Shown: one piece after another, positions 1 through 5,330 of the stretch
Numbering within the stretch: the stretch's first letter is position 1
Layout of the letters: the number at the start of each line of letters is the position of its first letter
Assembly: GCA_007124105.1 (NCBI GenBank)
Contig: SLFT01000176.1
Span: 1 to 6,877 of the forward strand
From: Candidatus Hydrogenedentota bacterium
GTDB lineage: Bacteria > Hydrogenedentota > Hydrogenedentia > Hydrogenedentales > CAITNO01
Direction: 5' to 3'
DNA: 6,877 nucleotides
Made by a program: the position numbers and the translations under genes
Notes under the pieces: model-generated
What the model was told of the DNA's origin: nothing
The model's input: the letters and a program-made list of their open reading frames with translations, nothing else
The model's database searches: none

Positions 1-61
1 AGATCAGTTTCTCATGACACGCTGGGGCGCCCTGGCCCGTGAAAATGTGGCTGCCGCGTCC

Positions 62-91
62 AAGTCGCCGCAAAGCGGCTGGAAGCGACTT
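62..91. repeat. Nested inverted repeat, possible end-of-operon hairpin
   Basis: Two mutually exclusive stems are visible. The outer one pairs AAGTCGC (62-68) with GCGACTT (85-91). The inner one pairs GCCGC (67-71) with GCGGC (75-79) around an AAA loop. It lies 35 bases past the panD stop, where a terminator of the pan operon would be expected. Neither strand has a proper T-run right after the stem; the plus side has only TCTACTTT. It may be a weak or Rho-assisted terminator, or a convergent one, but this is inference. Confidence 0.35.
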
Positions 92-96
92 CTACT

Positions 97-105
97 TTAC
101 ATGCC
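97..105. repeat. TTACATGCC motif (copy 1 of 3)
   Basis: The same nine bases recur in the same orientation at 2855-2863 and 6693-6701. All three copies lie outside the protein-coding genes. Copies 1 and 3 share a longer match, TTTACATGCCA, and both sit just past the end of an operon. The function is unknown; it could be a dispersed intergenic motif or coincidence. Confidence 0.4.
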
Positions 106-125
106 AGACGGAAACGCCCGCGTTA

Positions 126-482
126 CTATTCGATTTCGCTGACGCGGTTGTTTTCGTCCACATGCACAATGACGGGATGATAACTGGGCGCCTCCTGGGC
201 ATCCATTTGCGCGAAAGTGATGGCGATAATCAGATCGCCCTGCTGGCCCAACCGCGCGGCCGCGCCGTTCAGGCACACCACGCCGCTGCCCCGCTCGCCC
301 TCAATCACATACGTGACAAAGCGGTCGCCCGAGTTGATGTTCAACACATGCACTTGCTCATACTCAAGCATGCCTGCCGCATCCATCAGGTCGCGATCAA
401 GGGTCAGGCTGCCCTTGTAGTGCAGATTGGCTTCGGTCACCGTTGCGCGGTGTACCTTGCTTTTCATCATTGTTACCAACAT
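126..482 (-). CDS. panD: Aspartate 1-decarboxylase precursor (PanD)
   Basis: PanD decarboxylates L-aspartate to beta-alanine in the cytoplasm, which PanC then joins to pantoate. It is made as an inactive proenzyme that cleaves itself between Gly24 and Ser25; Ser25 becomes the pyruvoyl cofactor. The cleavage motif HYKGS is present with Gly24 and Ser25 in the same numbering as E. coli PanD. Lys9, Arg54, Thr57, Tyr58 and Asn72 (in NGAAA) also fall at the family positions. At 118 residues the protein is close to the usual 115-130, slightly shorter at the C-terminus than E. coli. The ATG at 482 is preferred over the two Met codons at residues 5-6 because an AAAGGAG site lies 10 bases before it and the E. 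coli numbering is kept. It is the last gene of the folK-panB-panC-panD operon, 54 bases after panC, and ends with TAG. Confidence 0.97.
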   Translation of the reverse strand: MLVTMMKSKVHRATVTEANLHYKGSLTLDRDLMDAAGMLEYEQVHVLNINSGDRFVTYVIEGERGSGVVCLNGAAARLGQQGDLIIAITFAQMDAQEAPSYHPVIVHVDENNRVSEIE

Positions 483-492
483 AGCCTGTCTA

Positions 493-499
493 CTCCTTT
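493..499 (-). promoter_or_regulatory. Ribosome binding site of panD
   Basis: AAAGGAG read on the minus strand, 10 bases before the ATG at 482. It decides for the first ATG rather than the downstream pair, which would be more than 20 bases away. Confidence 0.75.
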
Positions 500-536
500 C
501 CGGCGGCGGTTGTATATGCCCGATACCATTCTCGGG

Positions 537-1388
537 TCACGTCTGTTGCTCGCCAGGATCAAATTTTATATTGTCTATCAATCGCGCTGTGGGAAGAAAG
601 GCCGCCACGACTAACGTAACCGGCCGTTCGACAATTTCCACCGGCGCCATGGTTTCGGCGTCAACCACTTCGACATAATCTACAGTTACCTCGCGCATGA
701 GGTCGCGCACCGCATCAATGACAACACGGGCGTTGCGCTCGCCATTCCGAAGCACCGTCTCGCCACAGCGCACAGCGCGGCTCAGGCACAATGCCTTTTC
801 GCGGTCCTCGGCGGTCAGGTATTCATTACGCGAACTCATGGCGAGACCGTCCGGCTCACGAACGATGGGCATTTCAACGATTTCAACACCCATATCAAGG
901 TCGCGCACCATGCGTCTTATCACCGCGCATTGTTGCGCATCCTTTTGACCAAAGTAAGCGCGATGCGGCTTCACTGCATTAAACAGCTTAGCCACAACCG
1001 TTGCGACACCCCTGAAAAAATGGGGACGACTGGCGCCGCACAGTCCCTGGCTTACTTTCTCAACATGCACATACGTAGCATACCCTTCGGCGTACATATC
1101 CGCCGCTGTGGGCGCATATACGGTATGCACATGCTCGGCTTCAATTTTTGCTATGTCGTCGTCAAAGGGACGCGGGTACTGGTCATAATCTTCCGTGGGC
1201 GCGAATTGCGCCGGATTAACGAAGATACTCGCTACGGCAACGTCGTTTTCGCGCGCCGCCGCGCGAATCAGACTTAAATGGCCCTCATGGAGCGCGCCCA
1301 TTGTGGGCGCGAACCCTATGCTATGGCCCTGCCGTCGCTGTTCATCCGACCAGACACGCATCGCTTCAGGCGTCTGTATTATCTTCAC
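537..1388 (-). CDS. panC: Pantothenate synthetase (pantoate--beta-alanine ligase, PanC)
   Basis: PanC condenses pantoate with beta-alanine in the cytoplasm through a pantoyl-adenylate, using ATP, in the last step of pantothenate synthesis. The 283-residue length is normal. Visible signatures are PTMGALHEGH at residues 28-37 (the HIGH-type nucleotide-binding motif), FVNPAQF at 56-62 (pantoate-binding Gln61), GVATVVAKLFN at 127-137, YFGQKDAQQ at 145-153 and a KMSKS-type SSRN motif near residue 190. The start is GTG, overlapping the TGA of panB in a GTGA junction (1385-1388). No Shine-Dalgarno site is seen before it, so translation is probably coupled to panB. Oddity: the usual RPGHFRGV segment reads RPHFFRGV (121-128), so the Gly-His order is altered. 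Identification is firm. Confidence 0.97.
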   Translation of the reverse strand: MKIIQTPEAMRVWSDEQRRQGHSIGFAPTMGALHEGHLSLIRAAARENDVAVASIFVNPAQFAPTEDYDQYPRPFDDDIAKIEAEHVHTVYAPTAADMYAEGYATYVHVEKVSQGLCGASRPHFFRGVATVVAKLFNAVKPHRAYFGQKDAQQCAVIRRMVRDLDMGVEIVEMPIVREPDGLAMSSRNEYLTAEDREKALCLSRAVRCGETVLRNGERNARVVIDAVRDLMREVTVDYVEVVDAETMAPVEIVERPVTLVVAAFLPTARLIDNIKFDPGEQQT

Positions 1389-2179
1389 TTAAAGCAATGT
1401 TCAGCGCCTGGAAAAGCGCCGCCTTTCACGTCTTTTACATAAGCGGAAAAAGCCTTGCCCATAGCGCCGCGAATATCCACATAAGTCTTGGTGAACTTAG
1501 TTTGCCCCCACCCCAGCAGGTCGTTGCTGACCAGCACCTGGCCGCTGCAATCGGGGCCGGCGCCAATACCGATAGTCGGAACAGCAAGACTCACCGTGAT
1601 CTCCTTGGCAACTTCAGCAGGTATGCATTCCAACACAATGGCAAAGCAACCAACGCTTTGAAGCTCAAGCGCCTCCATGCGCAGGCGCCGGGCCCTCTCT
1701 TCGCCGCGCCCCTGCACCTTGTAACCGCCTAACTGATGCAACGATTGCGGCGTCAACCCAATATGCCCCATCACAGGAATGCCCGCCTTGATAAGACAAC
1801 GGATGACGTCGCCAAAATGCACCACGGGGCCTTCTATCTTCACGCCCTGGGCGCCGCCCTCGCTGATAAGACGCCCGGCGTTGCGCACCGCTTCCTCAGC
1901 GCTGATCTGATACGATAAATACGGCATATCGGCGATGAGCATGGCCCGTTTCAGGCCGCGGCGCACCATGCGCACATGATGCATCATCATGTCCATGGTT
2001 ACACCAAGAGTATTCTCCATTCCCATGACCGCCATGCCCACAGAATCGCCGACAAGCACCGCGTCCACGCCCGCTTCATCCATCAACATTGCGGTGGGAT
2101 AGTCGTAGGCGGTCAGGACAGCGATTTTCTCATTCTTTTGTTTCAGTTCACGAAAACTCGTTGCATTTACTGGTGCCAT
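1385..2179 (-). CDS. panB: 3-methyl-2-oxobutanoate hydroxymethyltransferase (PanB)
   Basis: PanB transfers a hydroxymethyl group from 5,10-methylenetetrahydrofolate to 2-oxoisovalerate, giving ketopantoate, the first committed step to pantothenate and CoA. It folds as a Mg-dependent TIM barrel. Metal ligands appear as Asp45 in VGDSVG, Asp84 in ADMPY and Glu116 in VKIEG; the catalytic Glu184 lies in LECIP. HIGLTPQ and GIGAGP are further family blocks. From the ATG at 2179 the protein has 264 residues, the length of E. coli PanB. A longer in-frame version from a TTG at 2233 is possible, but it adds a non-conserved 18-residue tail and lacks a binding site, while AGGAAAG precedes 2179. The gene lies 64 bases after folK and overlaps panC by four bases. 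Its need for a folate cofactor makes the folK neighbour sensible. Confidence 0.97.
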   Translation of the reverse strand: MAPVNATSFRELKQKNEKIAVLTAYDYPTAMLMDEAGVDAVLVGDSVGMAVMGMENTLGVTMDMMMHHVRMVRRGLKRAMLIADMPYLSYQISAEEAVRNAGRLISEGGAQGVKIEGPVVHFGDVIRCLIKAGIPVMGHIGLTPQSLHQLGGYKVQGRGEERARRLRMEALELQSVGCFAIVLECIPAEVAKEITVSLAVPTIGIGAGPDCSGQVLVSNDLLGWGQTKFTKTYVDIRGAMGKAFSAYVKDVKGGAFPGAEHCFK

Positions 2180-2185
2180 AACCTT

Positions 2186-2192
2186 CTTTCCT
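2186..2192 (-). promoter_or_regulatory. Ribosome binding site of panB
   Basis: AGGAAAG on the minus strand, with its AGGA core nine bases before the ATG at 2179. It supports the 264-residue PanB over the TTG-started form. Confidence 0.7.
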
Positions 2193-2243
2193 GAACCGTG
2201 ACGAACCCGTCCCGGTCCCTGGTTGGGCTCCAAGCGGAGCGGT

Positions 2244-2756
2244 TCAAGAATATATCATTTCGGCGCATCGCGTCAGCGGTTGCGGCGCAAGTTTGCGCAA
2301 CAACGCCGTCACTGTTTCACCCGTTTCAGGATCAACAACATCCGGGTCAAGCTCTGCCAGCGGCGTCAGCACAAAGGCCCGCTCTCGAAAACGTTTATGC
2401 GGCAACGTCAACAGCGGCGTATCCATGGTCAGCGCGCCCCAGAGAATCAAATCTATATCAATCGTACGGGGGCCCCAATGCACACCCGGCAGCCGACCCA
2501 AACGCTTCTCCACCATTTTTACCGCCTTCAGCAGTTCAAGCGGCGCCAACGTCGTTTCTATTTCCACTGCTATATTATAGAAATCCGGCTGCTCAATCAA
2601 GCCCCAGGGCGCGGTCTCGTAGACACTTGACACCCTGATTACTCGAACGCCGTCTCGACCTTCCAGAGACGTAACGGCCCGACGCAACATCAACAGTCTA
2701 TCGCCAACGTTCGAGCCTAAACCCAAATGTACTGTAGACTGCTGTTGTACCATCAT
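2244..2756 (-). CDS. folK: HPPK: 2-amino-4-hydroxy-6-hydroxymethyldihydropteridine pyrophosphokinase (FolK)
   Basis: FolK transfers pyrophosphate from ATP to 6-hydroxymethyl-7,8-dihydropterin, the step before dihydropteroate synthase in folate synthesis. Visible blocks are LGLGSNVGDR at residues 11-20, ETAPWG at 47-52, the family signature HWGPRTIDIDLI at 93-104 with the Mg-binding Asp100 and Asp102, and PHKRFRERAFVLTPL further on. From the paired ATG codons at 2756/2753 the protein has 170 residues, normal for HPPK. The frame stays open upstream to 2849, but that stretch has no family similarity and contains the promoter candidate, so the shorter form is preferred. The binding site is weak (GGA four bases before the ATG). 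The choice between the two adjacent ATGs is uncertain. It is the first gene of the folK-panBCD operon. Confidence 0.95.
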   Translation of the reverse strand: MMVQQQSTVHLGLGSNVGDRLLMLRRAVTSLEGRDGVRVIRVSSVYETAPWGLIEQPDFYNIAVEIETTLAPLELLKAVKMVEKRLGRLPGVHWGPRTIDIDLILWGALTMDTPLLTLPHKRFRERAFVLTPLAELDPDVVDPETGETVTALLRKLAPQPLTRCAEMIYS

Positions 2757-2784
2757 TCTGTCCGTTATACTATTCAAGGATGGT

Positions 2785-2813
2785 AGGATACATGTATTTT
2801 CGGCTAAAATCAA
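2785..2813 (-). promoter_or_regulatory. Candidate sigma-70 promoter of the folK-panBCD operon
   Basis: Read on the minus strand, TTGATT (2808-2813) and TATCCT (2785-2790) are separated by exactly 17 bases, each matching the consensus at four of six positions. Transcription would begin near 2778, giving a leader of about 20 bases before the folK ATG at 2756. The surrounding sequence is AT-rich. It is a pattern match only. Confidence 0.5.
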
Positions 2814-2965
2814 ATTTTGGATATTTCCACGATTAAAGAGCGCTCCCACATATCTTACATGCCGCCATCAATGCAAGTAATGCCATCACGCGTACTGCTT
2901 TTTTCACACGTAACATTCAACAGCAGTTCACTTCCTGAATCTTTCAATGGAAATAAGGCGGCATA

Positions 2966-3088
2966 ATGGGATATGCTACTGGTCCGCCATGTAGACACGC
3001 ACGAGTACCGTGTCGTTCGTCGTCTAGCATCAACGTAAAGATGTTATGGTATGTTGTTCGCGCTTCAGCGTGCCGGGGCAACATATAA
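2966..3088 (+). CDS. Possible 40-codon leader peptide ORF with one Trp codon
   Basis: An ATG at 2966, preceded at seven bases by AAGG (2955-2958), opens a 40-codon frame ending at TAA 3086-3088. It resembles no known protein. Its only Trp codon, number 28 (3047-3049), lies exactly at the foot of the left arm of the inverted repeat at 3048-3138, and the stop codon is in the loop. A ribosome waiting for charged tRNA-Trp there would cover the left arm. This recalls leader-peptide attenuation of synthetase genes such as the pheM-pheST case in E. coli. A 40-codon frame can arise by chance, and one Trp codon is weak evidence, so it may not be a gene at all. Confidence 0.27.
   Translation: MGYATGPPCRHARVPCRSSSSINVKMLWYVVRASACRGNI
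2986..3002. repeat. GCCAT-spacer-ACACGCAC motif (copy 1 of 3)
   Basis: GCCAT is followed by ACACGCAC after four bases here, directly (no spacer) at 3096-3108, and after five bases at 6856-6873. A looser relative, GCCAT then CACGC, occurs at 2882-2891. All copies are in non-coding DNA and in the same orientation. The role is unknown. Confidence 0.35.
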
Positions 3089-3138
3089 CTCCGTGGCCAT
3101 ACACGCACAACGGCACGCTGAACTGTGAACAACATACC
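3048..3138 (+). repeat. Long inverted repeat forming a 28-base-pair hairpin upstream of trpS
   Basis: Arms 3048-3075 and 3111-3138 are inverted copies around a 35-base loop (3076-3110). Twelve perfect pairs, four middle positions, then twelve perfect pairs. In plus-strand RNA the middle is G-U, C-G, G-U and one C-C mismatch, so 27 of 28 positions can pair; in minus-strand RNA the two wobbles become A-C mismatches. That asymmetry hints that it works as plus-strand RNA, in the trpS leader. The loop carries a second copy of CAACAT (3079-3084) that can pair with the left arm (3049-3056 with 3079-3086) instead of the right arm, giving two exclusive folds. A small mobile element with terminal inverted repeats is the main alternative. 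Confidence 0.85.
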
Positions 3139-3158
3139 TTGTGAATATTTCGCCGGGT

Positions 3159-3184
3159 TGCGGGTCGCGCCCGCATTGTTGTAC
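3159..3184 (+). terminator. Terminator-like hairpin between the long repeat and trpS
   Basis: TGCGGG (3159-3164) pairs with CCCGCA (3170-3175) around a five-base TCGCG loop, followed by TTGTTGTAC. The stem is short and GC-rich, the tail only moderately U-rich, so termination would be weak. It ends 22 bases before the trpS start, where an attenuator would be expected. It could be a chance structure. Confidence 0.3.
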
Positions 3185-3193
3185 TCCCCACAT

Positions 3194-3199
3194 AAAGGA
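3194..3199 (+). promoter_or_regulatory. Ribosome binding site of trpS
   Basis: AAAGGA seven bases before the ATG at 3207, within a purine-rich stretch. It supports this ATG over the in-frame GTG at 3141, which has no such site. Confidence 0.75.
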
Positions 3200-3206
3200 A
3201 GAGGAA

Positions 3207-4265
3207 ATGTCAAAAGAACAAGAAGTTATATTGTCAGGCATTCGGCCCACGGGGCGACTGCATTACGGGAATTATTTCGGCGCCATTAAGCATTTTTTGC
3301 GACTGCAACAAACAGATGCCTGTTGTTATTATTTCATCGCTGACTACCATGCGCTCACCACCATAACCGACAGACAGGAAATCTACCGCGCCACCCTCGA
3401 GATGCTGCGCACCTATGTCGCCTGCGGCCTTGACCCGCATAAGTCTGTCATTTATCGCCAAAGCGACCTGCCCTGCACAGCGGAACTGACGCTGCTGCTG
3501 GGCATGCTCACCAACATCGGCCACCTTGAGCGCGGCACCACGTATAAAGATAAACTATCCAGGATTCAAGGCGACCCGAAAATCGAAGGCAACCCGTTGT
3601 CATACGGACTACTCGGCTACCCGGTATTGATGGCCGCGGATATCCTGATCGTTCGGGCTGACGCCGTGCCTGTAGGCGACGACCAGCGTCAGCATCTCGA
3701 GATGGCCTGCGACATTGCCGCCAAATTCAACCATCGTTTCGGCGAAGTGCTCCATATACCGCGCCCGCTCGGAAGGGACGCGTTGCGTCTACCGGGGCTC
3801 GACGGCTCGGAAAAAATGGGAAAGAGCGAAAACAACACCCTTGATCTGCTGGACGACCCGGCTACTGTATTGCGCAAGATCAAGGCGGTGCCCACCACCA
3901 CCGACCCCGCGCCGCTGGATACGGACAGCAACGATCCCGAGATTGTCATTGGGAAAATGCCGCCAGGGGTCGGCGTCTTGTATCGCCTGCTGTCGCTGCT
4001 GGCCCCTGAAGATGTCTATCTCGACTTTCTCGCGCAATATCGCGCGGGCGGGAAATTCTATGGCGCGCTCAAGAAAACAGTGGCGGAGCACGTCTCTAAC
4101 TTTAACGCACCCATTATTGAAAACTATAACGACCCGTCAAACAATGACAAAGCCATTGAAGCGTTTTTGCGCGAAAACGCCAGGCGGGTGACGCCCGTGG
4201 CGCTGGAGACCGTCGAGTCCTGCCGCGAGGCCATGGGGATCGGACGCAGTCTGTATCGCGCATAG
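3207..4265 (+). CDS. trpS: Tryptophan--tRNA ligase (TrpRS)
   Basis: A class I aminoacyl-tRNA synthetase that charges tRNA-Trp with tryptophan in the cytoplasm through a tryptophanyl-adenylate. The 352-residue length fits bacterial TrpRS. Visible motifs are GIRPTGRLHYGNY at 11-23 (the HIGH-type motif), YFIADYHALT at 42-51, YPVLMAADIL at 138-147, VPVGDDQRQHLE at 154-165 and the KMSKS loop as KMGKS at 203-207, where the second Ser is replaced by Gly. The C-terminal tRNA-binding helical part is complete. The frame can be extended to a GTG at 3141, but the added 22 residues are not conserved and would run through the candidate hairpin at 3159-3184. It begins a tight plus-strand gene set, 13 bases before an oxidoreductase gene, which is an unusual neighbour for a synthetase. 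A second trpS elsewhere in the genome cannot be excluded. Confidence 0.97.
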   Translation: MSKEQEVILSGIRPTGRLHYGNYFGAIKHFLRLQQTDACCYYFIADYHALTTITDRQEIYRATLEMLRTYVACGLDPHKSVIYRQSDLPCTAELTLLLGMLTNIGHLERGTTYKDKLSRIQGDPKIEGNPLSYGLLGYPVLMAADILIVRADAVPVGDDQRQHLEMACDIAAKFNHRFGEVLHIPRPLGRDALRLPGLDGSEKMGKSENNTLDLLDDPATVLRKIKAVPTTTDPAPLDTDSNDPEIVIGKMPPGVGVLYRLLSLLAPEDVYLDFLAQYRAGGKFYGALKKTVAEHVSNFNAPIIENYNDPSNNDKAIEAFLRENARRVTPVALETVESCREAMGIGRSLYRA

Positions 4266-4272
4266 GAAAGGG
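4264..4272 (+). promoter_or_regulatory. Ribosome binding site of the Gfo/Idh/MocA gene
   Basis: AGGAAAGGG starts inside the trpS stop codon and ends six bases before the ATG at 4279, which favours that ATG over the TTG two codons earlier (4273). Confidence 0.65.
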
Positions 4273-4278
4273 TTGTTT

Positions 4279-5316
4279 ATGACACAGGAAATAACCATCG
4301 GCGTCATTGGTCTGGGCGGCATCTGTCGCCAACGCCATCTGCCCGGCTTCCAGAAAATCCCCGGCGTGCGACTGGTCGCCGTGGCGAATCGTTCCCGCGC
4401 CTCGGCGGAACGGGCCGCCCACGATTACGATATCCCCGTGATATGCGAAACGTGGCGGGACATCATCGCCCGGGACGACATCAACACCGTGCTGATAGGA
4501 ACCTGGCCCTATTTGCATTGCGACGCCAGTATCGCCGCATTGCAGGCGGGCAAACACGTATTTTGCCAGGCCCGCATGGCCCGCAATCAAGACGAAGCGG
4601 AGCGGATGTATCAGGCGGCGCGCGCATCAGGCAATGTGGCGGCGTTGTGTCCGGTGCCCATTGGCATGTCGTTTGACCGAGCTGTCGCGCGGATTCTACG
4701 CGAAAAGGAAATCGGTGCGGTGCGCTATGTGAGTGTACGCAGTTTCTCGGACACATGGGCCGACCCCGCCGCGCCAATCACATGGCGCAAGGACAGCCGC
4801 TTCTCCGGACTGAACATGCATACCTTCGGCATGTACATTGAAGTGATTCACCGCTGGTTCGGCAACACGCGCCGCGTGAGCGGTGAAACGTTTCTCTATA
4901 CCGCCAGCCGTCCCGACGACAAGGGCGCGCTTGTACCCGTAGAAATCCCCGACCAGATCACGGCCAACACCACGCTGGCAAACGACCTGCCGGCGCAATA
5001 CGCGATCAGTACCATATCGGGCGTTGCGTCGGATGTCATTGACATTTATGGAACAGCAGGCGCGCTGCATTACAACGTCAATGACGACATCCTTGCAATA
5101 AAGCGCGACGGCACATCATCGCTCGTGACTGTGCGCCCGGAAGAAGCCTATGATGTGGACAACTGGCGCGTGGAACAGGACTTTGTGAACGCCATACGCG
5201 ACGGTATCCCCTATCACCCTGATTTCGCCGACGGCCTGCGTTACATGCGCGTTTTGCAGGCAACGTATGATTCCGCGACATCCGGCACACGCATTGACGT
5301 GCCGCAAGATATGTGA
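4279..5316 (+). CDS. Gfo/Idh/MocA-family oxidoreductase with altered active-site motif
   Basis: A 345-residue NAD(P)-dependent oxidoreductase of the Gfo/Idh/MocA family, which mostly acts on sugars, inositols and sugar derivatives; the substrate is unknown. The N-terminal Rossmann domain (about 1-120) starts with IGVIGLGGIC (7-16). The second strand ends VANRS (35-39), whose Asn-Arg pair could favour NADP(H), an inference. His80 in PYLH sits in the usual TPxxxH region. The family hallmark EKP, whose Lys is catalytic, is absent: residues 95-101 read FCQARMA, so Arg99 or another residue must stand in. The C-terminal alpha/beta domain (about 125-345) contains WRKDSRFSGLNMHTFGMYIE at 169-188, where His181 and Glu188 replace the common DxGxHxxD pattern. 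No signal peptide is seen. It lies 13 bases after trpS and 14 before an aldolase gene, so it is probably co-transcribed. Confidence 0.88.
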   Translation: MTQEITIGVIGLGGICRQRHLPGFQKIPGVRLVAVANRSRASAERAAHDYDIPVICETWRDIIARDDINTVLIGTWPYLHCDASIAALQAGKHVFCQARMARNQDEAERMYQAARASGNVAALCPVPIGMSFDRAVARILREKEIGAVRYVSVRSFSDTWADPAAPITWRKDSRFSGLNMHTFGMYIEVIHRWFGNTRRVSGETFLYTASRPDDKGALVPVEIPDQITANTTLANDLPAQYAISTISGVASDVIDIYGTAGALHYNVNDDILAIKRDGTSSLVTVRPEEAYDVDNWRVEQDFVNAIRDGIPYHPDFADGLRYMRVLQATYDSATSGTRIDVPQDM

Positions 5317-5318
5317 AT

Positions 5319-5322
5319 GGAG
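5319..5322 (+). promoter_or_regulatory. Ribosome binding site of the aldolase gene
   Basis: GGAG eight bases before the ATG at 5331; supports this start over the in-frame GTG at 5313, which overlaps the preceding stop codon. Confidence 0.6.
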
Positions 5323-5330
5323 AAAACGAG

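Larger units (their letters stand above)
1..125. other. Non-coding segment downstream of panD
   Basis: This is the edge of the window after the panD stop codon. On the minus strand I see no start codon followed by a usable reading frame. On the plus strand one frame is open from base 2 to a TGA at 140-142, about 46 codons, and could be the tail of a gene entering from the left, but it resembles nothing I recognise. The segment holds an inverted repeat at 62-91 and one copy of the TTACATGCC motif at 97-105. Confidence 0.5.
2757..3206. other. 450-base divergent intergenic region (folK/trpS)
   Basis: No conserved protein gene is seen on either strand. It holds the folK-side promoter candidate (2785-2813), a possible 40-codon leader ORF (2966-3088), a long inverted repeat (3048-3138), a terminator-like hairpin (3159-3184) and copies of two short motifs. 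Further small inverted pairs are ATGCCGCC (2859-2866) with GGCGGCAT (2957-2964), ACTGCT (2894-2899) with AGCAGT (2922-2927), and GACACG (2994-2999) with CGTGTC (3009-3014). No convincing sigma-70 promoter for trpS was found; the best -10-like hexamer is CATAAT at 2962-2967, without a good -35. Confidence 0.7.

Noticed and set aside
2..142. Open plus-strand frame from the window edge to TGA 140-142, possible C-terminus of a convergent gene
   Set aside because: About 46 codons with no recognisable motif, overlapping the end of panD; too little to call.
39..614. 191-codon plus-strand frame across panD
   Set aside because: It is the antisense shadow of panD and the end of panC; panD carries full conserved motifs and a binding site.
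2180..2233. N-terminal extension of PanB from TTG 2233
   Set aside because: No binding site before it, and the shorter form has exactly the E. coli length and metal-ligand numbering.
2873..2904. Stem GCA(A)GTA with TACTGC followed by six T on the plus strand
   Set aside because: Six-pair stem with a bulge, and no plus-strand gene precedes it, so there is nothing evident to terminate.
3141..3206. N-terminal extension of TrpRS from GTG 3141
   Set aside because: The added residues are not family-like and would cover the hairpin; the ATG at 3207 has a good ribosome binding site.
2850..3206. T-box riboswitch upstream of trpS
   Set aside because: No T-box consensus (AGGGUGG...) or matching antiterminator was found.
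2944..3213. 89-codon minus-strand frame across the intergenic hairpin
   Set aside because: No family resemblance, biased composition from the inverted repeat, and the region reads better as a leader of trpS.
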